DNA of 64,000 nt, from contig JAJEKV010000422.1 of NCBI GenBank assembly GCA_021234155.1, positions 147,096 through 211,095 on the forward strand, read 5' to 3'. Below, in pieces: positions 31,793-41,179 of this stretch (positions are counted from its first letter, which is position 1; each line of letters starts with the position of its first letter). Position numbers and translations under genes: made by a program. The notes under the pieces were generated by a model. It did no database searches. It saw nothing but the letters and a program-made list of their open reading frames with translations, and was not told where the DNA came from. Source of the stretch: Isoetes taiwanensis. Its lineage: Eukaryota; Streptophyta; Lycopodiopsida; Isoetales; Isoetaceae.

Positions 31793-33323
31793 GCCCGTAT
31801 CCTGACCAGATCATACACGCTCGGCAACAGTGGAAAGCATTGGGTTGTCCTCAGCGTCCTAAAGGAAACAGGGCCCCCTCCGATGAAGACGAGAAGAAGA
31901 AGAGAACACCAAGAAAGGGCAGGGAATCTCTATCAGACCAATATGACCTCATTCTTAGCACTGAGGCGGTCTGGGAGAAATGGACTGAAATATGGGCTCA
32001 ATGGACAAGAGGCAAGCTGAAGGACAACAATGGAGAATTGCCAACCAGGCCGGACCCAAAGTTGTTCGACAAGCAATTCATGAAAAGGATACAGGGCCTG
32101 ACGGACAAGGAAACGCTTGATCTACAGGGCAGAATCCTGGATGGAACAATCCTGCTAAGGAAAAGTAGAAGTCCAAAAATGCAGGACGCAAAGGATTACG
32201 CCACAATCCTAAAGAGACGGCGTGCATTGGAAGAAGGCATCACAGAGTTTTGCAATGTTGCCTCCAATGCATGCCATGATTTTGAGTATTATAAGAAGAA
32301 GGCTGCGCTTGATGAGGAAGACATGAAGGAGTTGAACCGTCTATGTCAACCCTACATCAACACCAAGCTAAAGCGTAACGTCAAAACCATCCCCTTCCCT
32401 GAACGTGCTATGGCAATTCTGAAGAGGAAGCTTGGATTCGGGGTGGTCCCATTTAAGACAGCTCCCCTCCATTCCTGGTAACCTTGGGACACAAGGGGTT
32501 TGGTGGTCTGGAACTGGCACCTGGGCCCGTGGCACTATTTGCCATGAATATGATCGAAGACCCCACCCTATTTTATGAAAAAAGCCGACATTGAGCAAAG
32601 GGTACAAGGCGGTTCCGGACATGACCGAATTTGGATACTGGGTTTCCTTATCTTTTGCATGCGGGCAATCGACAACCTTTGTGGCACAATGGGCAGCTGA
32701 TATTAACTTCACCAAAGAAGATCTTATATTCCATATACTTAACCTGGAACATGAGTGTAGACTTGGCACAAGGCACCAAGTTTTGCCAATGTAGTTTTGG
32801 TTTTGGTTTCAAGATCGGTACTGCAGACTGACAAGTGGTGGTCTAGCGAACACCACTATCTCGACAAGTTCATGATTTCTCAAGAGCAGATGGAACCCTG
32901 GAAAGGCGGCAGATTTATGGAGGATGTGCCATCGATGGACAAAGTCAGCACTGATGGTGCAACATGTCCAATACATAAAATTCCTATCCGGCCAAGAGTT
33001 ATCAAGTACTTCATAACCCAACTTGGTCGAGGAAGATCATATTGTATGCGAGTGGTACATGAATGGCCCATTCTCTCGGGGGCTATCTTTGATGGAATGA
33101 AACCAATATCCATGGTTGGAAATAAGGACATGGTTGAAACCATTCGGTCATACCTGGACCTGCTTCATGAGCATTTCAAAGGGAGGAAGACAAATGGAAG
33201 CAGTAAGGACGATGATGACGAAGACAAACTTGACAGCCAGGGAGAGAAAGGTGACGGAGACGAGAATGTCCAAGGTTTAGACGACAATGCTGCCGAACTA
33301 ATTCTGGAGAGTCTGAGATTGAG
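31793..33323 (+). pseudogene. middle exons of the decayed gene
   Basis: From the acceptor near 31793 a clean frame runs to 32481: DQIIHARQQWKALGCPQRPK, a basic linker (KKKRTPRKGRESL), then helical sequence (WEKWTEIWAQWTRG, LDLQGRILDGTILLRK) ending near FPERAMAILKRKLGFGVVPF. Protein-like sequence continues in other frames (ALFAMNMIEDPTLFYEK, then TEFGYWVSLSFACGQ) to 32797-33323, a good frame with WWSSEHHYLDKFMISQEQME, a C-P-I-H-K-I turn, and an acidic tail (DDDDEDKLDSQGEKGDGDEN). It ends at an AG|GTGAGT donor. No known domain. Confidence 0.5.
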
Positions 33324-33453
33324 GTGAGTTCACTTTGCTCTCGGAGTGTTTCTCGACTCGCGAGTCGAGAAACCCTCCGAGTATTTAGCTTTTTTTTTTC
33401 TCGACTCGTGAGTCGAGAAAACGTTTCCTATCTGACGTCTTTCATCATTCCAG
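33324..33453 (+). other. short intron holding two palindromes
   Basis: Donor AG|GTGAGT at 33324 and acceptor CATTCCAG at 33453 define 130 bp. Splicing joins AG to GGACATC and keeps an open frame for at least 65 codons on the far side. Two palindromes, 33349-33372 and 33397-33420, occupy about one third of the intron. Confidence 0.7.
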
Positions 33454-34313
33454 GGACATCGATCGCAACGAATCGGGATCATTGACAATATCACACGAAT
33501 CTGCTGGCAGTTCACATCATGTGGAGGATACTGGACCCAAGAAAGGCAGTCAAGAGCAAGACAGTGCGGGCAGCAAGAAAGGACCTGAAAAAAATAATGA
33601 TCCCGCATATGGATCCCGATCTATCAGAAATTTGGTCAGAGCCAAACTCTAACTGGGATCCAGCGGGTCCCACCAAGCTTATAATATTTGACATCAATGG
33701 AGTATTAGCTGCAATATACCACGATAAAGACGTCCCTGAGCTTAACACCTCACAGATCCCGACAATAACGGGGTCTAAAATCGTGTATCCTCGACCTAAA
33801 GCAAAGGAGATTATTGAGTGGTGCGTGGAACGGGGATTCCAAGTGGCCATATGGTCTTGTATGGCAAAGAAAAATATTATCAATGTCCTTGGTGTTCTCG
33901 GCCTTCCAGTTTTGATGTTCAAGTTTGTTTGGGGAAACGAACGGGTCGAGCATGTGTCAGGCCTCGATCCAGCCATCACAAAGGGGAAGCCTATTATGGT
34001 GAAAAGGCTGGACAGGGTTTATGAAGCATACTAGGACTTTAACAAACACAACACGCTGATCATAGACGACTCCGCCTACAAGTGCTATCATAACTCGCAC
34101 AATACAATCATTGCCAAGAGTTATTGACCAGAAGAGTATGAAACGGATAGGTGGTTGTCTTTCAATCTCGTTCCTGTCTTGGCGGAATCCCTGTTTGCCA
34201 TACTTGTGGCCGATGTGATTAGGAACTATCCGAACCTCAAGGAGGTCGATCCAGAGAGCAGCGCGATCATGAAAGCTATGGACGACAAATATTTTGGTGA
34301 ACAAGAAGAGTGA
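33454..34313 (+). pseudogene. FCP1/NIF-like HAD domain protein, C-terminal exon, two nonsense changes
   Basis: After a disordered stretch the sequence enters an FCP1-homology (NLI-interacting factor-like) fold. It shows LIIFDINGVLAAI as motif I, AKEIIEWCVERGFQVAIWS as the second block, a KLxR-like LDRVYEAY helix, and LIIDDSAYKC as the acidic motif, ending ADVIRNYPNLKEVDPES. In active phosphatases motif I is D-x-D; here the second Asp is Asn, as in a group of plant FCP1-like proteins of uncertain activity. The frame shifts once between 33540 and 33650. Two in-frame stops, TAG 34032-34034 and TGA 34125-34127, sit where Trp would fit, consistent with G-to-A changes. The domain otherwise runs to a stop at 34311-34313. 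Confidence 0.7.
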
Positions 34314-34416
34314 CCTCTGCTTTCAGATAGTCGAATTGTGTGAATCTTGTAAAGAAACGTGAAGAAATGTACTATATTTTGTAATGAATATACTTGTACA
34401 TTGAGTTTTCGCTGGC

Positions 34417-34651
34417 TTTCTCGACTCGCGAGTCGAGAAAGGCATGCTTGTCCTATTGATGAAACCATTTGTATGTTTGTTTGTGTGACTGGATGCGGCC
34501 ATATTCTGTAATGATAATGGTTGTACATTGGGTTTCCTGGGCTTTTCTCGACTTGCGAGTCGAGAAAGGCACTGCTTGTCTCGTTGACGTCTCGTTGAGA
34601 ATGGTTGTACTTTGACTCTTCTGGGCCTTTCTCGACTCGCGAGACGAGAAA
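34417..34651. repeat. three dispersed palindromes in the 3' flank
   Basis: Palindromes at 34417-34440, 34544-34567 and 34628-34651, each ending AAAGGC. They alternate with repeated ATGGTTGTAC-TTG stretches, so the whole block is probably an old tandem repeat of about 100-130 bp. Confidence 0.85.
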
Positions 34652-34782
34652 GGCACTACTTGCCACGTGATTGGATGCAGTTATATGGAATGAATGTTCT
34701 CTATTGTATTTTGAATTCACCATTCTTTTCTTCGTTTTGACTAATGATACCGTAATTGTTAATCATACTCTCCTTGCTCCAG

Positions 34783-35291
34783 GTGGTTCAGGCACTAATC
34801 CCGCAGCAGCACAGATCCCGTTCAGGCATCACAGAGACCGCTCAAGGCGGCACATATCCCGCTCAAGGCGGCAGAGATACCGTTCTGGCACAGATCCCGC
34901 TCACGCTACACTCTTACCCGGCCTTTGGGATAAGGTTGCTCGTGAATGCAGAGGCCATGCACACGCTCGGGATAAAGAAGAGGGGAAGAAATTTGAGACA
35001 GTCCAGAAAGCTCAAAGCATCTTGCAAGCATTGCATAACATCCACAGAGGTTGGGGAAGGAGCATATTCGATGAAAAGCTGCGGGAGGAGAGTGGAGAAG
35101 TCGGGTGGACAGGTCAGCCGGTGGCTCCCGAGGCGCCTCCTCGTGAGGCATTCCACACTCTTCAGGTTGCCCCCAAGGCTTACAGACGGCATGAAGAAGC
35201 CCCGCAAGTTAATCCCCTAAGGTGGACCACCTACCACGATGATGTAACTGTAGTGACAGCAAGACCGCCATGGTCTCTGCGTCCGATGTAA
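34783..35291 (+). CDS. unknown terminal exon with poly(A) signal
   Basis: A good acceptor (TTGCTCCAG) precedes 34783, and one frame stays open to the stop at 35289-35291. The start is Arg/His/Ser-rich and made of degenerate 24-30 bp repeats (GATCCCGTTCAGGCATCACA and variants); the rest has an amphipathic helix (FETVQKAQSILQALHNIH) and a Trp-containing tail (LRWTTYHDDVTVVTARPPWS). An AATAAA follows at 35318. It could be the last exon of the FCP1-like gene or of a separate gene. No domain recognised. Confidence 0.4.
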
Positions 35292-35317
35292 AATACGTTG
35301 TACCTATTCAATTTATT

Positions 35318-35323
35318 AATAAA
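35318..35323 (+). terminator. poly(A) signal
   Basis: AATAAA 27 bases after the stop codon of the exon ending at 35291, in an AT-rich context. Confidence 0.5.
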
Positions 35324-35394
35324 AATTCTTTTTCAACTAGAACTTCCTCTTTACTGAATCTTTAATGAATTTTGTTTGAGTTGTATTGTTCTTG

Positions 35395-35418
35395 TTCTCG
35401 ATTCGCTATCCGAGAAAA
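35395..35418. repeat. degenerate copy of the 20-26 bp palindrome
   Basis: TTCTCGATTCGCTATCCGAG keeps the outer arms but has lost central symmetry. Confidence 0.4.
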
Positions 35419-38150
35419 CGGGGAGAAAGCTCGAACCCACACTAAGAGACAAATATTCGAATTATGGACAGTTTTCGAGTCGGAGCTCTACTTTTTATGT
35501 AAGATAACAGAGTTCCGAAAAAAAGTGGGAATAGAATGAGACCCACTTTAATTAAATACGACGCTAATTCTGATAGAAATTAGGAAGCATTTTGAAGAAG
35601 TTTTGTATGAAGTATAAGTAGCAGAGTAGTAGGATGTTTAAGAAAGCCATGACTAGTCTGTAGAAGTTGGGTGATCCATTCTGGATAGAACAATAGGGAT
35701 TTTGGGTGAGGGAAAATGCATGTGCTATCAGATATGGCAACCTAGTTTCACATATTGCAAGCAAGAGCGGATCATCCTCCCAGATTTCTTTGCCATAGCC
35801 CTGTTTGCGCACATGCTCTCATAAAGCCCCAATGATTCTGCAGCCCAACAAACCTGCAGATTAAGTCGGTTGTGGCAATCTGGCAGAAAAATGATAAATA
35901 GATCTAAATAATGAAAATAGAAAAAAACACGGCCTCATCTTGGTATTTCCATCTGAGTTTTCTTCTTAAAATATTTCTCTGCTTTTTTATGTGTTTGCAG
36001 GTAGTTACATATCCACAATGATAAATCCGAAAGCAAAAGAAAGCCAGGTTCTTCTATCTTTTTTTTTTATGCAATTGCATCTGAGCTTTTCATGATCTAA
36101 AGCATGGGAAGAGAGGCCATATCCTGTATTCCTGAACTGTGCAGGCAAACTATCTCTAGAATCGGACTTTACTGAATCCATGGCTGCCCGAGTCCGTGCT
36201 ACATCCGAGACACCTTTGCAGAATAACTATGCTACAGGCTGCAAGAGACATGGCAAAACATAAGACAGAAATGACCAACACAGTAATTCAAGCCTTCCAG
36301 CCCCTTTCAACAAAACCCATTCATAACCCTGAGCAAATGGCATGTTTCTACCTGCTACAAGCAGGCCTGAATATGTCGTCCTCCATAGCCAACCATGGTT
36401 ATCCTTGTTCCTATGGTCCTAGTTCTAGCCTTTTCATCTGGGTAAAATAGTTTAGATTTTCAAAAATTTCAATTGTTTTTTCAAATTCCCAGTCTAGGAC
36501 TTCTGCTCATTATTCGATGGATTTCCATGCTTAATCTAGTTCGTTTGAATGTCTGAGAGAAATTCTCACATTCTGAAGATATTGGCCATTCACTCTAGGT
36601 TTTAAGTTTTTTATGCTTGAATAGTCTTTGGTTTTGGGCAAACTGAAGTAGCCCAATTTCAAGCATTACAGTGGTCTATGCAATTTAGCTGAAAAGCCCT
36701 TGTTGCGCAGAGCCGGAATTGGCGAATTTGAAGCTGATTTCAAACTGCTCAATTGATCAGATGAAATGGGAAGGGATAAAAAGGCAGAAAAAGGACTTTA
36801 AACCATGTTAAAACCTACCTGTGATTGGCCAATTTTTCCTTAAACAAGCCTTGTAGTAGGGTCATATTTTATTGCTGGGAGGCGGCTATATTCACAGATT
36901 GAATGGCGAATAGCTACACTAATGCAAACATATGCGTAGCTAGAGGGACATTTGGTCGGCCATGAATTTTGATTCACATCCACTATAAAAGTGTGAATCT
37001 GTTAAAACTAATGGAAAGTTAGAAGAATACATAATTTTAGTTTAGCATGTGGCGCCTTCCCATAAGCACAAGGTGATAAGATATTGTGGAACAACAAAAA
37101 CTTTGAATGCACAAGGTGATAAGAATTTGTGGATAGATAATGCACAAGGTGGTAAGAACTTAAAAAAAAATTACGGTGCGAATTACATATTTAGCTAGAG
37201 AAAATCCTAATTGTTGAAGAGAGAATCATTGTGAATAGAATCGTACTTTAGATTTACATAATGCAGTTTTTAACGACCTGGGTTTCTCACTATTGGCTAC
37301 GACCTGGGTTTCTCACTATCGGCTTCTTTTGCCTACTCGAATGCCCTGCAAAACCCACGTTATCTGAGTCAAAATCCAAGTGAAGAGAAGAGAAATGCAA
37401 GGCCGACGCGATAAATTTCTTATATGCATGTGTCATATTTGACTAGAAAAAATATTTATCAAGCATCAAATGCTTTAAAAAAGGCATGCAAGCCAAGGAA
37501 GTGACATGCAAATGCATATATAGATGCAAAAAGCACTTTAAGCATAACATAATGTAAAATCTTATACAAGGGGGCCTTGGAACTTAGTCAACGCATTTAT
37601 GTAGCCATGTTATAAGCATAAAATAAAATATTATGCCTATACAAGGGAACATTTATATTGCCATGAGCTTAGGCACTTCAAGCTTAGTCATATTTGTGAT
37701 ATTTGATCCAAAAAAGAATCAATGAATAGATATATACAATAAATAAATAAAAAATAGCGAAAATGCAGGGTTGGGATGAAGGTTAGGGTGGGGATGGACA
37801 AAAAAAATGAACGAAATAAATTGTCTTGATAAATCATTGCTTGTCGCGTCTGAGCTTGGCTATTTATCTCCAAAAGTATGGCAACCACTTTTTCATCTAA
37901 ACATTTATGGGATTATACCAGTGGGTTCTTATGCTTAGGATAACAAATGTGTTTGCAAAGAAAATGCCATTTTTCCAAATGCCTTGTGGATAATTTTATA
38001 GAAATTTTGATTGGATGAACACCTTGCCATTCTGCAATATGCACTTCACTATTATGGATGTCAAACAAGAGTATCTCACTCTGAACTGTTGAGCGTCAAA
38101 TCCCATAGATGCAATATAAAGTGGTTGGGGGAAGGGCCCAACCGAGCAAT
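35419..38150. other. 2.7 kb without a supported gene
   Basis: AT-rich. Short features only: a two-unit repeat of CGACCTGGGTTTCTCACTAT near 37275-37325 and three GCACAAGGTGATAAG or GCACAAGGTGGTAAG motifs at 37065-37155. A plus frame near 36196-36450 has no recognisable motif. Confidence 0.45.
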
Positions 38151-38179
38151 GTAGTGTGGTGTGTGGTCACATGTCTAGT

Positions 38180-38470
38180 TGGACCACAACTAGATTCTTG
38201 CGGGCAAACTATAACTTGAAGACTTATCCCTCAAAGGAGCTTGGCTCTGTATTTTTGACAACAATTGGAAACTACCTGCCAAGCTGCCTGATCTGTTGCT
38301 TGATATGCATTCGTTTATGCTACATGGCTTCCAAATGCTATCCCTTGATCGTCTGCTTTTCATTTTCGAGAGGCTATTTATTGAGGAGTAGTTTGCACAG
38401 TTTAGAGACATGTATTATTACCATGGGGAGCAGTTCTTTTGGAATGGGAGGGAGATGATTCAAACAGATC
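38180..38470 (+). pseudogene. coding-like remnant, unknown
   Basis: One plus frame reads DNNWKLPAKLPDLLLDMH, then LDRLLFIFERLFIEE, a stop, and FRDMYYYHGEQFFWNGREM, which looks like decayed protein sequence. It overlaps another open frame with no meaning. No family recognised. Confidence 0.3.
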
Positions 38471-39289
38471 CATCCGTTGTGGCTCCATGCATTTGCCCAT
38501 GAATGGTCTCAAATCTTATGGTTGGCCTATCCATAATCCAACCAATGCTTCTTTGCTTGTGCAAGATGAAGTGGTCTACCTTCGCAGCTGCCTCAAAACC
38601 CCACTGGACCGTTTCATTTATTCAACATCAGCATCTATGTAAGTAAATACAAGGAGAGATGGTTACCACGTCGGCAACGCGCCATTTCACGCTCCAGACC
38701 CGCATCGACCAGGCAGGGCCGCATGGAGCGGCACTTGGTGGATGCGGCGGCCTTTACTGCCTCTTCTTGCGCACTGGCTGATAACGGGCAGCCTTCCAGG
38801 TACTACGGGTTCTGGATGGCATTCCGATATGGTTTCCATGTCATATCCCCGCATATGCCCGCGCCGAATCCGTGTTTGTGGCTCATGCTTGGCGAGAGCC
38901 ATCGTTGCCGCCTCAAAGCCCAACTTGGCGGTCTCATCTCGATGCCACGGTAGAGCACAGCGGACTGCCACATCAGCCGGTGACCTTTACGACAAGGGGA
39001 GATGGTTGGCGTGTCGGCAACATGCAATTCCACGGGGAAGGACCAGACCGACCAAGCAAAAGGCTACGCGGAGCGGCACATGGTGGATGCGGCGGTCTTT
39101 CTTGCCTCTTCGTCTTTGAGGTGATAACAGGCGACCTTCCGGATGACTACGGCCTTGGAGGACATTGCTCATCTGGTTTTGTCTAGGGTTCTACATTTTT
39201 TCCGCCCGGCTCCGCTTTTTTGCGGCATATGACCAGGGAGCCAACATTGCCGCCTAAAGCCTAAGTTGGCGCCTCCCTCGATACCCGCG

Positions 39290-39835
39290 GCTGATAATGG
39301 TGCCCGACACGACGGGTCTTGGGATGGCGTGCGAGATGGTTTTTCCGCCGCCAATGCGCCCTTGTTCGCGCCCGAACGCCCGGGCGGTTCTAGGCCCGTC
39401 GCGTCGCCTCGGGTGATAACGGGGTAATTTGGTCGATAATGGGGGCTGACACATCAGCACGGGTCTTGGACGGCGTGCGAGATGGTTTCCACGCCGGCAA
39501 TGCGCTTTGTCAAGGCCGGGCGACCGCCTTGACTCCAGTTCGCCGTCAAGACGCTTCGGCTGATAACGGGGCGACACATCAACACGGGTCTTGACGGCGT
39601 GTCTGGTCGGTTTCCACGTCAGCAATGCGCCCTTGTTCGCGCCGGACCACGGGCGTTTCTAGGCCCGTCAGCGACTTCCTCGGTGTCGCGGGGGTACTTT
39701 GGCGATAGCGGGGGACTGACACATCAGCACGGGTCTTGGACAGCGTGCCGAGATGGTTTCCACGTCAGCAATGCGCCCTTGCCCGCACCGGACCGCCCGG
39801 GGCGGCTCTAGGAGGGAAACTACGGTTCGAGAAAA
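39290..39835. repeat. GC-rich tandem repeats, about four imperfect units of 130-150 bp
   Basis: Each unit contains ACACATCAGCACGGGTCTTG, GGCGTGCGAGATGGTTTCCA, CGTCAGCAATGCGCCCTTG and a variable GGGCGGTTCTAGG tail. Composition is far more GC-rich than the surroundings. Less conserved units extend left to about 38800. It creates long artificial open frames. Confidence 0.85.
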
Positions 39836-40099
39836 TTCCACGAGGGAATTTCCGGCTGCCCCGCCAGATTTAGGGCGCCAGTGGCGAAGCATGGCGCCGA
39901 AGAATGCGGCGCCGGTCGCCGAGGGAATATTCCCGACCCTTTTGTCCTTGATCAATGAGCTCTATGTAGCCAAATGTTACGGTCCAAGGGCAAGTCGCGC
40001 CTGCAGGCCTTGAAACCGGGAGTTCGCTTTGGGAATGCCATGGGGTGGCCAGGGAATGTCCCAAGCAAATATTCCGCCTAGGGGCGGCATGGGGATAAT

Positions 40100-40764
40100 T
40101 TTTAAATAAGGGAACTTTCGTATGTTTTGCCATTTAATTAAATTAAAAGTTTCATGCAAAAAACCACTTAACCATTGGGAATGGGGGTGTGAGGTGGCAA
40201 TGCCTTATTGGATGAGGCAATTAAAAGGGCATGAACGAAAATTCCTGATCACGGCTGCTATGGCGGCCGGATCATCCTAAGATAGCCCGGATCAGGGCTA
40301 AAACTGCTCGGTTTGGGCTGCAGAAAAGGCCCACGGCCCTTTTTTGAGCTAAACCTTAGTGGCTTTATAAAAGGATGGGGAGCGATTCTGGAAGAAAGGA
40401 GTTTTGTCTTGGAAGCAAGCGGTTGGAGCAGACCGTCTTGTTTGACAGCCAGATCTTCTACTGCCAGGGCTTTCGACCCGTTGTGAATTGTTTGGGAAGC
40501 AATTCGTTCTGTTTGGAGCTACTCCAATATTGGGTAGTAATTCAAGGAGGCGTTCCGTTCTGGAAGTGTTCTCAACCGTTCTTGAGGAATACTGCTACTG
40601 CAATATCCAGTTTGTGTGTTAGAACTGCTGAAGCTGTGCTTCAGGCTGATTCCGGGGATCAGAAAGCAATCGTGCGCGGGGAGCTCAGGGAGTTCGTGGT
40701 TGTGGGGAATTCTGGGAATTCTTGGTAGTGCGATTGTGTCTACTTTTGCAGGCGTCTGACAATT
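40100..40764 (+). mobile_element. presumed LTR 3' portion and leader of a retrotransposon
   Basis: A primer-binding site at 40765, a TATA box at 40366 and a start of gag after it mark the end of a 5' LTR. The LTR probably ends at CTTTTGCA (40750) or a few bases later. The left end is not defined because no second LTR is in the window; the GC-rich tandem block may belong to it. A related stretch with GATCTTCTA and GCTTTCGACCCG lies at 41330-41375. Confidence 0.6.
40366..40372 (+). promoter_or_regulatory. LTR TATA box
   Basis: TATAAAA in GGCTTTATAAAAGGATGGGG, about 400 bp before the primer-binding site; a normal position for the LTR promoter. Confidence 0.55.
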
Positions 40765-40776
40765 TGGTATCAGAGC
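40765..40776 (+). other. retrotransposon primer-binding site for initiator tRNA-Met
   Basis: TGGTATCAGAGC is the standard plant primer-binding site complementary to the 3' end of initiator tRNA-Met. It is followed within 50 bp by a Gag-like start. Confidence 0.85.
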
Positions 40777-40782
40777 AAGGTC

Positions 40783-41179
40783 TAGGGCCTTGACTGATCC
40801 GACACGAGATATGTCGCAGCCAATTGATGGGTTGCCAACTGTTGCTTTAACAGATGGCATAATTCTGGCGCTCCGTGATATTCATCTGGAGGACTTACCT
40901 TCGTTTGACTTTGAGACCATTGGTGTGGGATTGTCTTCCCCGTGAGCAACCTCGTAGTGATACCGGACACCCCCGGTATCACTACGAGGTTGCTCACTAA
41001 CAACGGGGGAAGACAACCCCACACCAGGTTGTCCCTGTAACATGGCCTCAAAGTCAAACGGAAGTAAGTCCTCCAGATGAATATCACGGAGCGCAGGAAT
41101 TATGCCATCTGTTAAAGCAACAGTTGGCAACCCATCAATTGGCTGCGACATATCTCGTGTCGGATCAGTCATGGCCCTA
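40783..41179. repeat. inverted duplication of the gag start (long hairpin)
   Basis: Left arm 40783-40966 and right arm 40973-41179 are inverse copies separated by a 6-base loop. The core AACCTCGTAGTGATACCGG pairs perfectly. The left arm lacks about 17 bases present in the right (around 41028-41045) and has a few substitutions. Both arms encode the same peptide start, MSQPIDGLPTVALTDGII, in opposite directions. Confidence 0.9.
40973..41176 (-). pseudogene. Gag N-terminal fragment
   Basis: Reads MSQPIDGLPTVALTDGII then ALRDIHLEDLLPFDFEAML and runs into the hairpin centre. Gag is assumed from its position after the primer-binding site. No capsid, zinc knuckle, protease or polymerase follows. 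Confidence 0.55.

Noticed and set aside
38687..39830. Several long open frames on both strands
   Set aside because: GC-rich tandem repeats suppress stops; peptides are repetitive and contradictory between frames.
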